The notes under the pieces: model-generated
Seen by the model: the letters and a program-made list of their open reading frames with translations, nothing else
Told to the model about the DNA's origin: nothing
Database searches by the model: none
Assembly: GCF_902713425.1 (NCBI RefSeq)
Contig: NC_081247.1
Span: 883,001 to 947,000 of the forward strand
Direction: 5' to 3'
From: Acipenser ruthenus
Taxonomy: Eukaryota; Chordata; Actinopteri; Acipenseriformes; Acipenseridae
Length of the DNA: 64,000 nucleotides
Program-made: the position numbers and the translations under genes
Shown here: positions 45,101-60,800 of the stretch, in pieces
Position numbering within the stretch: position 1 is the first letter of the stretch
Layout: every line of letters begins with the position of its first letter

Positions 45101-45455
45101 CAGGGCAGAGGAACACAAAGAGAAGCGGGACACTCAGGGCAGGGGAACACAAAGAGAAGAGGGACACTCAGGACAGGGGAACACAAAGAGAAGCGGGACA
45201 CTCAGGGCAGAGGAACACAAAGAGAAGCGGGACACTCAGGGCAGGCAGGGGAACACAAAGAGAAGAGGGACACTCAGGACAGGGGAACACAAAGAGAAGC
45301 GGGGCACTCAGGGCAGGGGAACACAAAGAGAAGCGGGACACTCAGGGCAGAGGAACACAAAGAGAAGCGGGACACTCAGGACAGGGGAACACAAAGAGAA
45401 GCGGGACACTCAGGACAGGGGAACACAAAGAGAAGCGGGACACTCAGGCCAGGCC
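42111..45455. repeat. 3.3-kb minisatellite, 34-bp unit, about 98 copies
   Basis: The unit contains ggcaggggaacacaaagaga and agcgggacactca. It starts exactly at the acceptor of the mboat7 start-codon exon. The first two units keep the splice-site form (caggcctggggaagacaaag), later ones mostly read gcaggggaacacaaag. Because 34 is not a multiple of three, the 1152-codon plus-strand frame cycles through three phases. It is an artefact. Confidence 0.97.
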
Positions 45456-45467
45456 CTTCAATTCTAT

Positions 45468-45699
45468 GGGCAGCAGTGTGGAGTAGTGGTTAGGGCTCTG
45501 GACTCTTGACCGGAGGGTCGTGGGTTCAATCCCAGGTGAGGGATGCTGCTGCTGTACCCTTGAGCAAGGTACTTTACCTAGATTGCTCCAGTAAAAAATA
45601 AAGTAATTGTATGTAAAATAATGTGATATCTTGTAACAATTGTAAGTTGCCCTGGATAAGGGCGTCTGCTAAGAAATAAATAATAATAATAATAATAAT
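45468..45699 (+). mobile_element. tRNA-derived SINE, family B
   Basis: Head gcagcagtgtggagtagtgg, B box gggttcaatccc, tail gccctggataagggcgtctg and (AAT)n. Confidence 0.93.
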
Positions 45700-45879
45700 C
45701 AACTGGAAGGTAAAGCCAGGAGATTCTAAGCCGTGCCTGTGTTGTGGTGGCTGAGTGGAAAGTGCAACGCTGTCTATGAATGCAGGTCTATCAGAAACTC
45801 AACACTAACTGACATTGTGAGTCTACACTAAAGTACATTGTAACTGCAGATCACAAGACTACATTGTGCTAGAATTACA

Positions 45880-47108
45880 TTGTAACTGCAGTTTAATATC
45901 ACTAGACTAGACTGGACTGGAATTACATTGTAACTGCAGTTTAATATCACTAGACTGGACTGGAATTACATTGTAACTGCAGTTTAATATCACTAGACTA
46001 GACTGGACTGGAATTACATTGTAACTGCAGTTTAAGATCACTAGACTGGACTGGAATTACATTGTAACTGCAGTTTAATATCACTAGACTGGACTGGAAT
46101 TACATTGTAACTGCAGTTTAATATCACTAGACTGGACTGGAATTACATTGTAACTGCAGTTTAATATCACTAGACTAGACTGGACTGGAATTACATTGTA
46201 ACTGCAGTTTAAGATCACTAGACTGGACTGGAATTACATTGTAACTGCAGTTTAATATCACTAGACTGGACTGGAATTACATTGTAACTGCAGTTTAATA
46301 TCACTAGACTAGACTGGACTGGAATTACATTGTAACTGCAGTTTAATATCACTAGACTGGACTGGAATTACATTGTAACTGCAGTTTAATATCACTAGAC
46401 TGGACTGGAATTACATTGTAACTGTAGTTTAATATCACTAGACTAGACTAGACTGGAATTACATTGTAACTGCAGTTTAATATCACTAGACTGGACTGGA
46501 ATTACATTGTAACTGCAGTTTAATATCACTAGACTGGACTGGACTGGAATTACATTGTAACTGCAGTTTAATATCACTAGACTGGACTGGAATTACATTG
46601 TAACTGCAGTTTAATATCACTAGACTGGACTGGAATTACATTGTAACCGCAGTTTAAGATCACTAGACTGGACTGGAATCACATTGTAACTGCAGTTTAA
46701 TATCACTAGACTGGACTGGAATTACATTGTAACTGCAGTTTAATATCACTAGACGGGACTGGACTGGAATTACATTGTAACTGCAGTTTAATATCACTAG
46801 ACTGGACTGGAATTACATTGTAACTGCAGTTTAATATCACTAGACTGGACTGGACTGGAATTACATTGTAACTGCAGTTTAATATCACTAGACTGGACTG
46901 GAATTACATTGTAACTGCAGTTTAATATCACTAGACTGGACTGGACTGGAATTACATTGTAACTGCAGTTTAATATCACTAGACTGGACTGGAATCACAT
47001 TGTAACTGCCGTTTAATATCACTAGACTGGACTGGAATTACATTGTAACTGCAGTTTAATATCACTAGACTGGACTGGAATTACATTGTAACCGCAGTTT
47101 AAGATCAC
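45880..47108. repeat. 1.2-kb minisatellite, 43-48-bp unit, about 27 copies
   Basis: The unit contains actagactggactggaatta, cattgtaactgcagtttaat, atc. Length variants add 'gactg' or 'actag'. It lies in the probable 5' intron of mboat7. Confidence 0.96.
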
Positions 47109-47716
47109 AGTTTTTTTTTTCTAGAATTACATCACAACTGCAGTTTCCTGTCACTAGAAGAATGTACTAGAATCTGGAATTACATTGAATCTGCAATTTG
47201 GGTTTCCTAGACTATAATCTGTGCAGAGAATAGTATACTGTACAGTACAAGAATTACCTCGTTAATCATATCTGTAATAATATCAACACGTGCAAATGAA
47301 ATAACAGGCAGATCAGGCACAATATGCAAATTACAACCAACAAGTAACTACGATATACTGCTGGAGCTACAATTGAAACGCATTAAACATAAATATGAAC
47401 AGATTATTTTATTTTTTTAAATATGAATAAAAATGCAGGATCAGAATGCAACTAATGCTTTGAAAATGACAGCATGTATTTATTCATTTAAAACGACTAC
47501 TGCTAGCCATTTGAATTTCAATGCTTATCTTATCTGATTTAGGTTATGGAAAAACAAACAGTTATTATCGCGTTTAAAAGGGCTGCATTCGGGCAGTCTT
47601 TTAATATGAATTTAAAAAACATTATTTGTATGAGTATGTGGGGGCAACAGAATAAAGCTACTCCGGTTTATTTCATTCATCTAAATGTTTACATTTAAAA
47701 TATAATAAACACCGAC

Positions 47717-47830
47717 CTTTCTGATGCTCCCGAGGATCAGAGAATCTCTAAACTACTCATCGATACTTCCTTGTTGGCACTCCCACCCGGACTCCTGACG
47801 GCGGAGCACTGACTTCTTCTGATTGGTTAT
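47717..47830 (-). promoter_or_regulatory. mboat7: Candidate mboat7 promoter and 5' UTR exon
   Basis: On the minus strand a CCAAT box (aaccaatc, 47828-47821) precedes a GC-richer stretch with an ETS-like aaggaagt. It is followed by catcagaaag|gtcggt, a weak candidate donor after 47717. Its position, about 1.1 kb upstream and divergent from rps9, fits a shared intergenic promoter region. Confidence 0.4.
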
Positions 47831-47985
47831 TGTAAAAATGTGTCCTATCCCTTTAATTATATACTGCTATTTGATTGGATGTTAAAATGTAAGTCAACAG
47901 GGGACGGCTGGGTGTTGCCTTCCAAATACATCCGATGGGAAAATAAAAACGGTGGATCTGTGACTTTAATAATTAATTTAAACAG

Positions 47986-47986
<1 letters not shown>

Positions 47987-48052
<66 letters not shown>
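47987..48052. repeat. (TTA)n microsatellite
   Basis: About 20 ATT/TTA units between the mboat7 and rps9 promoters. Confidence 0.95.
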
Positions 48053-48406
48053 AGATTCTAAATAATACTATTGCGTTTAAATTTTAAGGAGCACGATTTG
48101 ATTTGCACGATTTTTAGGTAAGGTATTTGGTTATTTAAGTAGCTCATTTTATTTATAATGAAAAAAATAAAGTCAATTAATTTTACCTTGTGTAGTATCT
48201 TGGATTAAAACACGCTTACAGCACAAGTGGCAGCAGTTATAAAGATACCACTGCGTTATAAGCAAACACTAATAAGAGCATTAACCTCTGTGAAGCATTT
48301 CTCAATCGTGGAACTCCCTTTATTAAGCAACGCGTTAAAAAAGAACGTCAACTCCCGATAGGCATTGCGAGGCCGTGTTTATTCTTTCCTGTGGGGATCT
48401 TGACCC

Positions 48407-48430
48407 ATGGCATCACGGGAGATGTAGTTA
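48407..48430 (-). promoter_or_regulatory. ZNF143/SBS-like motif 1, rps9 upstream
   Basis: Minus strand reads taactacatctcccgtgatg, c. It fits ACTACA-NTCCC-NGATGC. Confidence 0.4.
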
Positions 48431-48838
48431 ATGTACACGGACCAGTGGAACAGGGGGAAAGACATTGCGAAAACGTGGCTATTCTGCGGACATGTGTCAT
48501 TTAAATACAATCGTTTTTTTATGAACGTAAATTGAAAATATGAAACACGAATTATGGTTGCAATTTATCACCACGTGTTTGTAATATGTATAAAATGTTT
48601 TAATATGTTTTACTTCTAGAGCTTTAAGAAGTTTGCAAGTCGTCGCTGGAACATTCGTATTTTATTCGATTCGATTCGATTTCAATCACAGCGTGACATG
48701 CAGTGGCATGCAAGTTTCAATTTTGTAAATCGCTCGTGCCCGCTACAAGCGACGCCTTAGCTTTAGAATACAAGCAAGCCTTTTTGTACGTGCATGCATT
48801 GTAAATAAAGTTATTTAAACAAATGGCGTGAGATTAAA

Positions 48839-48860
48839 AACTACTACTCCCAAGTAGCAA
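48839..48860 (+). promoter_or_regulatory. ZNF143/SBS-like motif 2, rps9 upstream
   Basis: Plus strand reads aactactactcccaagtagc. A weaker fit to the same pattern. Confidence 0.3.
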
Positions 48861-48902
48861 CGCGAACACGTCTGTTCTTTCGGCTGTGAATAACACGCAA
48901 AG

Positions 48903-48922
48903 CGCTCTGGGAAGTGTAGTTT
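48903..48922 (-). promoter_or_regulatory. ZNF143/SBS-like motif 3, rps9 proximal promoter
   Basis: Minus strand reads aaactacacttcccagagcg, a close fit to ACTACA-NTTCCCAGAGNGC. It lies about 10 bp upstream of the TATA-like box. Confidence 0.5.
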
Positions 48923-48930
48923 CCATGCCA

Positions 48931-48992
48931 CTATAAATACGCTGGTGACAGACGGGCCGTCCTCTTTTCTGTCGTGATAGCCTGAGAAGCAG
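48931..48992 (+). promoter_or_regulatory. rps9: rps9 core promoter and first (noncoding) exon
   Basis: TATA-like ctataaatac at 48931-48940, then cctcttttctgtcg at 48961, a 5' terminal oligopyrimidine (TOP) start typical of ribosomal protein genes (translation control through mTOR). The noncoding exon ends gagaagcag|gtaatg with its donor after 48992. Confidence 0.8.
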
Positions 48993-49559
48993 GTAATGGT
49001 GGCTGCTGGAGCAGTGTTATTTTTTTTAAACTGTGAAAGTGTTTTAAAACTGTATTTAATAAACAGAAGACGCATGATACCGACCGTTAAGACATGCTTC
49101 TTTCTCAATGCGGTGTTAAATGTTGAGCTTGTAAACTTTTAAAGTGTTATTTTCTGTCTTTTTAATTGTTTTGTATGCGTGTCGGCCCAACATCAGCCAC
49201 CACGCTGTCTAGTACATACTAGGGATGCAAAACGTAGTTCTGTTTTAAATACAATACAATTGCTTCATTTAAACTACAAATACAAAAAATAAAACGTTTG
49301 TGACGGTTTTGTATCGTATATAAACGGGATTTATTAAAACACGTGATCTCTTTACATGTGGTTCCACGCGCGAAAGCGTACTAAAGGCGATTACAAACAA
49401 AATGGTTGTAACGATTTTTAATATGCGATAAAATGAAACTATTTTACAAGGAGGCAGCGTTGAAAATGTCAGCTTTTTAAAATTGAAGTATAGTTCTATA
49501 TTGTAGATGGGGCATCGTTTGACTATAGAATTTGTAATACGTCATGCAACTGCTACAGT

Positions 49560-49720
49560 TATTTTTTTTGTAACTTGATCAATTATTTATATAACGCCTT
49601 TCATGACAAAGCGCTTCACAAGAATAAAAACAATACGCATTACAAAACTAAACAGTAATAAAATGAACCGAATAAAACCAAAACGGTAAAAAAAGGATAT
49701 ATAAGTTGTATTATAAAAAT
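49560..49720. other. Short AT-rich repeat-like stretch in rps9 intron 1
   Basis: Contains 'tttatataacgcctttcatgacaaagcgctt', known to me as a common fish repeat flank, but too short to classify. Confidence 0.3.
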
Positions 49721-49983
49721 GTGATTAATCTAGTTAAGACAAGAGAATGTGAACTCGTCTAGATAAGAATGCCGGTCTATAAATTGTTTTTTTTTTTTTA
49801 GTCTATTTGAAGGCATCAGTTTTGCAATATGCCAAGTTGTAAATAACTGAATTAAAATCTAAAGTTAATATGAAACGTCCTCAAACTGCCCATGTCGTAA
49901 AATATTACCGCTACATCACCAGCCGTGTAGCAGATCGGATATGACCATAACAAGTATATGATGTAGTGGTTTGGGCCATAATG

Positions 49984-49984
<1 letters not shown>

Positions 49985-50018
<34 letters not shown>

Positions 50019-50019
50019 T
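49985..50019. repeat. (TTA)n microsatellite
   Basis: About 11 ATT units in rps9 intron 1. Confidence 0.9.
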
Positions 50020-50141
50020 TGCATTGCAGTCCCAGTGCCTGCAGTGTTTCACATGAGTTCCACAGCACTGAAGAGCTATTGCTGTCATATAGGGTAGCAT
50101 GCAAATGGCTGCATATAGAACTTGTGCCACACTGTTGTAGC

Positions 50142-50224
50142 CTCCCAGGCTGATGATTACACAAACACCCTGTCAGACTCTCACACTGGTGTCGCTTGAA
50201 TTCCTCGTTAATGAGGCCTGGGAG
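50142..50224 (+). ncRNA. C/D-box-like snoRNA, copy in rps9 intron 1
   Basis: An 83-nt unit bounded by a perfect 9-bp terminal stem (ctcccaggc / gcctgggag). A C box (TGATGA, 50151-50156) lies next to the left stem and a D-box-like ATGA (50211-50214, CUGA variant) next to the right stem. Just before it, gaattcctcgtt is complementary to the conserved 18S rRNA segment AACGAGGAATTC (12 nt, from memory), as expected for a 2'-O-methylation guide. A second copy with only three substitutions lies in intron 2, while the flanking intron sequence is unrelated. Introns of ribosomal-protein genes are the usual snoRNA hosts. The D box is not canonical, so the class needs confirmation. Confidence 0.75.
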
Positions 50225-50788
50225 ACTCTGGCTTCTCATCTCACAATTCTCTTAGATTGCAGCTGTGGTCTGTTTGTACTGTAGTCTAGGTTTAGGCCTG
50301 GTGCACTGTATCGGACACACCTTGTAGGTTTGAGGCACTCCTTTTAACTTTTGCTCTGTAGCTTCTGAACTTGAATGGTAAATTAATAATTGTGTGAATT
50401 ATGGATTGTCTAATTTAAAAAATGTAAGTTATAGCCAAACTGGATCAGCGGTTTTAAATGGATTACTTTTATTATGTTTTGTCTTGGGCACTAAATTCTT
50501 CAAAATACTTGGAAGAATTGATGCTGCATGAAAGGCACTGTACAGTGACTTGTGTGCAAACACAAACCTGGCCTTTAACTTGAGCACTAATTATTTTTGT
50601 TCTGCTGCTACAAAGAACCGAGGTGATGCTGCTGTCCAGTTTAATTAGTCTTGTATAGTTGGGTGTAAACCTTTGAAACGTGTAAACCTGTGTATGATTG
50701 TGCCGTGTGCTCTGCATTCAAGAGGATTGTGTGTTGGTCTGTGACTGGTGGACATGTGTGTGACCGTGTGCTTTCTCTTCCTCCGCAG

Positions 50789-54535
<3,747 letters not shown>

Positions 54536-54609
54536 ACTAAGGAGCCGGGAGCACACCCCTCCGTCCTCCCCACGCCACTGGGCATTGGGGGGGGGGGGGG
54601 AGAATACAA

Positions 54610-54615
54610 AATAAA
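54610..54615 (+). terminator. rps9: rps9 poly(A) signal
   Basis: AATAAA 75 nt after the stop codon, preceded by a G run (54587-54601). Short 3' UTR, as usual for ribosomal-protein mRNAs. Confidence 0.85.
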
Positions 54616-54639
54616 TCTTTCTTTTGGAACAAGAATTGT

Positions 54640-55660
54640 CCAGTGTGTTTTGTCATTTTTGTGTAGGTCAGGGGTTGTTAATGGTGGTTGATCTATTCTT
54701 GCTGTTTATCACCTGGGACAGCTGACATTCTGAGTGAATAGAAGCAAGCAGTTACTTGTGTGTCCTTTTTATAATTTTTTCTTGCTACCACAAAGTGCTA
54801 AGAATATCAACTTCGCCAGGATTTTAGCAGAGACACGGATAGCTCAGTAAATGCTCAGTTTGGTTACAAAGCATGAATTTGTTCTATGCTGACAGTTTGC
54901 TTAATGCTAAATATTCAGTTACTGTTTTTGATCGTTCTTTGTAGCTTATCCTAATGATTCCTAGTTCTGTAATTGCATTGCATCAACAGAGACTTTAACA
55001 GATGGATTCTCTGAATAGAGGTGTCATTTCTTCATTAAGAAGCTGAACGGTGTGGTTGTAGCACCTGCTGTATATTGGCTAAATGACCCATGCTTTGCAC
55101 TGATGCGCATTTCTGAAGGTGTTGTGAATGGTACATAGTGTTCAAATCAAATGAAGCATTACAAGTCATTACACTAGAACCGCTGTGCATGACCTACCGT
55201 TATTAAACAAGTTCAATTTTAATTTAATCTTGTTAAAAAGGGGCTTAGATGTGTGAAAACATAATTCAGAAACATGGGACAAAATCTGCCTCTGGAACAA
55301 AAAAATAAAATAAAATCCATAGGTCACAAATATGTAGTTTGGAAAGAACAACATTTTAGCTGAAGTGTTTTTAATTTTTTAACGTGACATCTGGTACTGC
55401 ATTAGGTTAAGCAAAGGTCTCCATGCCATACTTTTGTTTCAGTTACACTTCCTGGGTGCTTTCACCTCAGCAGTGTCTTCTGGGTCATGTTATTGGCTGA
55501 AAGGCATGCCAGTCAATGGGGGAAGCAGCTGATTGGTTATCAATGGAGGGGGGGAGAAAGCCCCAGAAGGTGTACAATTTCACCCACTAGGTGACAAGAC
55601 CATCTGAAAGCATAGCATTCAGATTTCTTTAAGTGAGCACAGCACTTTTTCAAAGTAAAA
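54640..55660. other. Intergenic, no gene recognised
   Basis: Downstream flank of rps9. AT-rich and without a supported feature. Confidence 0.5.
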
Positions 55661-56386
55661 TTACATACACTATGTGACAGTAGCTGAGACGGTGACGTCA
55701 GACCAGAAGCAGGAACAAAACACTGACGCTGCAGGTACGGTGCAGTTATATTTTAACAAACAAAAATAAAATAAAAAGTTGTACCAAAAAACACTTTGCT
55801 CACAGAGCGAAATAAAAGTTTCAAGTTTTACTTTTAAACTTCTCTGCCTTGCTCAGTTCTCTCCTCTGAACAACCCACCCAGAGTGCAGAGAGCTGCAGG
55901 CTATTATGCAAGTGACCATCTCCTGATTACTAACAAATTAATTAATTTGGGAGATGGCCACTCTTTACTGGCCATGTGGGTGAATTGACTGAAGAAACAC
56001 AATGTCTTAAAACTCCTGTAGTGACTTTACTACCACACCCACTGCTGCTTCGGCTTAGGATATCCGTACTGCCTCTGGGCATGCAGATCCCCGCCCTTAA
56101 TCTGTATTTCCATATTTGAAACCCTCCCACAGTCATGCTCGTGTTCCGCCCATGCTCCCTTACGCTGCCACAGCACTTCCGCAAGTTCAGCATTACTCCT
56201 AGCAAGTAGCGCAGGCACGTCATACAGACCCACTCCCTTCACTGTACTAACTGCATGCCTAATAAAGTATTATGTAATTCAGATTCACTTGCTTTGCAAA
56301 GCCCTGCTGATAAATATATTGTTGGGTTGGATGTACTGAGTGATTTGAAATGTATTGTTTGGGGTTTGAGAGAAGGTGATGTAATG
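55661..56386. other. Intergenic, repeat-like but unassigned
   Basis: The segment 55670-56270 has an inverted motif (gagatggccactctttact, ggccat) and GC-richer blocks that look element-derived. I cannot name it. Short frames on both strands are not supported as genes. Confidence 0.35.
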
Positions 56387-56885
56387 TAATGTATTATTGT
56401 ACAGTTCTGGTCACCTCGTTACAAAAAGGATATTGCTGCTCTAGAAAGAGTGCAAAGAAGAGCAACCAGAATTATCCCGGGTTTAAAAGGCATGTCGTAT
56501 GTAGACAGGCTAAAAGAATTGAATCTATTCAGTCTTGAACAAAGAAGACTATGTGGCGATCTGATTCAAACATTCAAAATCCTAAAAGGTATAGACAATG
56601 TCGACCCAGGGGACTTTTTTGACCTGAAACAAGAAACAAGGACCAGGGGTCACAAATGGAGATTAGATAAAGGGGCATTCAGATCAGAAAATAGGAGGCA
56701 CTTTTTTACACAGAGAATTGTGAGGGTCTGGAACCAACTCCCCAATAATGTTGTTGAAGCTGACACCCTGGGATCCTTCAAGAAGCTGCTTGATGAGATT
56801 CTGGGATCAATAAGCTACTAACAACCAAACGAGCAAGATGGGCTGAATGGCCTCCTCTCGTTTGTAAACTTTCTTATGTTCTTAT
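56387..56885 (+). mobile_element. CR1-type LINE, 3' end
   Basis: Encodes the C-terminal part of a CR1 ORF2: LERVQRRATRIIPGLKG, RLKELNLFSLEQRRLCGDLI, RRHFFTQRIVRVWNQLPNNV, then LGSFKKLLDEILGS and a stop. A short 3' UTR follows, ending in the octamer tail ttcttatgttcttatgttct, the hallmark of CR1-like elements. 5'-truncated. The reading frame is open from about 56399 to 56821. Confidence 0.9.
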
Positions 56886-57745
56886 GTTCTGGCAGAGGCG
56901 ATGTTAGCAGCTTGTGAGAATGCGTGGTCGGCAGCTGGTGATTATTGATAAATTGGCTGTCGGCCATGCAGATTAAATACTCTCATGCAAAATGTGCGTG
57001 CGTGCATGCGCGCGTGCACATTTGTAGCGATGTGCGTACCTCCTGGTCCGGGGACGTCACGGCCAAGCCGTCCTGTCACACGTGGTGTCGGGGTGGGATA
57101 CAGCGCCTCCACGGACTCAGGCCAGAACAGGTACTGGGGTACACACATTTTTGAAGAAGATTTTTCTTTTTAGAGCAGAGGATGGAGAGGTATGAGAGCT
57201 GGCTGAGGGACCCCAGCACCTCCCTGTGGCTGAGAATGGAGGGGAGGCATTTACTGGGAGACCATGTTGTATGAGTCACCCTGCACCCCACGCAGCCGTG
57301 CCTTTACCAGGTAAGACCCTCGGGGATACCATCACTGCAATTAAGAGGTGCAGCTACCCCTATTATAATAATACTATAAAACAACACTAGTAGAGTAAAG
57401 CAGTTTATTCACTACAGAATAGCTTATGAATAGAGACACTGTTAAGTAATGCACTTCATAACGTTAAATAATGCAATCCATCAATTAAATCAAAAAAATA
57501 TAATCAATCAATAAGCAATACATTCTTAGAAAATACTCCAGTCTATGGTAATTTTATGTAAACTACAGCTAGTTGAAAATATATTTGCAGTAGTCCTAAG
57601 ACATGGCAGTCTGACTGGTCTTTAGCAAGACAAAGATGAGTGAGCACAGCCAACAATGGATACATCTTCAATGGGTCAGTGCAATACTATTCTCATCAGA
57701 CTGGTCTAGCAGGACAGTGCAATACTGTTGCATTCAGGCTGATCT
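56886..57745. other. Intergenic and 3' flank of the Fc-receptor-like gene
   Basis: The 3' UTR of the minus-strand receptor gene should lie here. TTTATT-type (AATAAA on minus) candidates: 57400-57410. A short frame at 57173-57270 (YESWLRDPSTSLWLRMEG) may be element-derived. Confidence 0.35.
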
Positions 57746-57830
57746 TCAGTACGACACTCCAGTGTGCTGCACACGGCTGCAGAGCTCAATCCTCTCTGCT
57801 GACTGCTCCTGATCCTGATCCGAGGTTTTC
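57746..57830 (-). CDS. Receptor last coding exon (candidate)
   Basis: Acceptor catctgtctcag. Encodes KTSDQDQEQSAERIELCSRV, QHTGVSY and TGA at 57748-57746. Tail Tyr residues lack ITIM spacing. Confidence 0.55.
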
Positions 57831-60800
57831 CTGAGACAGATGTCAGAGACACACAAGGAGGGTTCAGAGTTTAACTGCAGCAATAACAGAAGCTTTAAAG
57901 GATGAAGACACTTCTAGGCTTCAGAGTAATCAAGTCTCATTGAAATCACAGAGTGCATTTCAGGGTAAGGAGCAGCTGTGTATCAACTGTAAAGACACTC
58001 TGTGGAGGCAGCAGCTTTGTGACATTACTGATGAAAGGGTTATTTTTTTAAATACCCTGGATTGAACTTGAACCAAAGAATAATGATTATGAATCTTTAT
58101 CATCTGGAAAACCAAAAAAGCCAAATTAACCCAATACAGCATTTCAGGACACAGGTCAAAGTGAAGGTGAGTTTGCAAGAGGGATTCTTAAAGAGTGAAT
58201 CAGAAAGTTTCCATCTCCATTTTCAGTGCTGAAAAGGATGATGACAGGTAGAGATAGCGAGTGCTGCCCCCTGTCTGTACACATACTGGTCAATACTGTC
58301 TTACCGTGATGTACCACCAGCAATACACAGGGAACCTGGAAAACAAACATGCAGATTGTTTTCAGTTTGTTATTATTATTATTATTATTTATTTCTTAGC
58401 AGACGCCCTTATCCAGGGCGACTTACAATTGTTACAAGATATCACATTATTTTTACATACAATTACATTATTTTATTTTTTTTTACATACAATAACCCAT
58501 TTATACAGTTGGGTTTTTACTGGAGCAATCTAGGTAAAGTACCTTGCTCAAGGGTACAGCAGCAGTGTCCCCCACTGGGGATTGAACCCACAACCCTCCA
58601 GTCAAGGGTCCAGAGCCCTAACCACTACTCCACACTGCTGCTGTTTGCCCTAACCACTACTCCACACTGCTGCTGTTTCTTATAATTGTGTTATATGTGT
58701 TTATATAAACTTGCTAAATGTTTATTTTGGACACTGTAAATTAGCTGTGTATATTTAATCAGGAAATCATTCTTTTTTAATGAACTATCCCTAAGACTGG
58801 GGTGTGCTGTTCACACTGTAGAAATCACAGGAAGAAGCCTGCATGTGTGCTGTGACAGGCCAGGTGAAATGTGTGCACTGACTGGGAGTCTCACCTTGGA
58901 TCCTGCAGTATTGAAGGAGCAGCAGAGTGAACACAATGAAATGAATCAGAGTGAAGCTCACTCTGTAGCCAATAGCAACAGCGCTGTGCCAGGACGCTGG
59001 GGGAAGGAAGGTACAGTATGAGTGTGTGCGAGTGACTTCCATACACCTTGACTGAGCTGATAGGGATTCAAGAACATTACCCTGCTCACACTCGCTGTAT
59101 AGGAACAGACTTCAGCCTCTTTGTCACTCCAATGGCTGTCTGCTGTAACTGCATTTTATTTGAACCATCACTCAATTAACACTAATTTGGGTAAATCAGT
59201 ATGTTTTCATTTTATTGTTTGTCAAAAGAGTGGAAAATTATTTTAAATGTAATTAAACCTAATGTAAAACAAACATTAGTGGGTAAGATATCCTACTGAA
59301 TATAGTGTAGAACCAGTGTCTGTACAGTGTATTTGTTTCCAATCCAATGCGTTGATATTGCTGGCAATTCTGTGATCTGTTTATTAAGGGTTCTATACTG
59401 GGAATATAATGATACCTATTATAATCTATGAGATCACTTTCAATCATCAAGTCAGTTATGAAAAGTTTCTGATCTTACTTTGCACTTCAATGTGTAGCTC
59501 CTGGCTGCTCTTCTTCACTCCCTGTGACTCCACAGCACACGTGTACCTCCCAGTGTGGCTCTTCTCAGTGCTGGCTATGCTGTACAGTGCAGAGTCAGTG
59601 CTGTTAGTCACAGGCTCCCCGTCTCTCACAATGGTGTAGTGGAGTTCAGGGCGGGGGGTTTTGTTCACTGCTGCCTCACAAGTCAAGTTAAGAGCCTCTC
59701 CCTCCTTCACTGTGGTTCCTGGAGAGGCTGTCAGAGCCACCCTGGAGAACAGCTCTGACACAAGATAACAAGAACACAGTGAGAGGGTCTGTGGAGAGTC
59801 AAACCAGGTGAAACCTCTTCCAGCTATAGACAGTGCAGCCTTAAGGACTGACATTGTGGTTATAGATACACAAATGAATAGTTTGTCTGTCACAACAATG
59901 AGATACATGCCTTTAACAGCCATACAGAGAGATTATGTACTGAATGTTCATTGTGTGCTAAGAGTAATCCCACATATGAGCCCACAGTCTTACCTGTATA
60001 GAAAGAGGCACGGTGTCATAGCCACTGACTGTGCGTAAGACACACATCACCAACATGGAGCATTTTGACTACAGTGAAGCACTTTTATTCTCTGGAGAGC
60101 AGCCCCGAGATGGGACAAATGGAACACCAGGCTCAGGGGGTAGAAAGGGGATTAATAGGGCACCTCCTTACAAAAGCCAAGGGTCACCACAGAAGACCAG
60201 GAGACAATGTTGGGGCCAGCTGGCACCAGACAACAGGGTGTCTGGGTTGGTGAGGGCAGCCCTGTCCATCTAGTCCTTGACTGGGGCTGGCTGAGCTCCA
60301 ACATTCCCTCCGACCCACGCGGGATGGAGTTAATCAAGGAGGGAGGTGGCCGGTGGTGGCCATGTGTGTTTTGCACAAGGGAAGAGGTGTGTGGCAGGGC
60401 GGACGGGTAAATAGTGTGATGTGTTAGTTGTGTAAATGCACATTTGGCAGAGATGGGGTTAAATATATCCCTCCACAGTGACAGGTGTGGCCATTCTCTA
60501 ATTAGATAATTGAGTGCTATTTGGGGAATGGCCACATGTATATAAAGGAAGGAAAACCCCTTTGTTGGGAAGGGTTAGTTTAAGGGAAAGGCTGAGAGCA
60601 GCATGTTGTGTTTTCGGCATGGGCACCGGGACAGCACAGCTTGGGTGCAAATCTGATTTGTGTTTGTTTAAATCTTTTGTTCATTTTTTTGTTCCTGTAT
60701 TGCTAATAAAAGTGTGCATCAGCACTTAAACTTGAGTTTTTGGTCTCTGGTAACCAGCCTTGGCCGTGACACTACCCTTTCACAGACCTGAAAGCAGTTA

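Noticed and set aside
42035-45493. A 1152-codon plus-strand frame (GNTKRSGTLRA-type repeats)
   Set aside because: Antisense to the mboat7 start exon. The 34-bp unit simply has no stop in any of three phases.
55942-56242. Short reverse-strand frames (70-93 codons)
   Set aside because: No homology I recognise, no splice signals, and the segment looks repeat-derived.
58791-59042. An 83-residue membrane protein
   Set aside because: It is the receptor's transmembrane exon read through both splice sites.
60000-60783. Second LTR-like unit
   Set aside because: TATA and poly(A)-like motifs are present, but I could not match the two ends.
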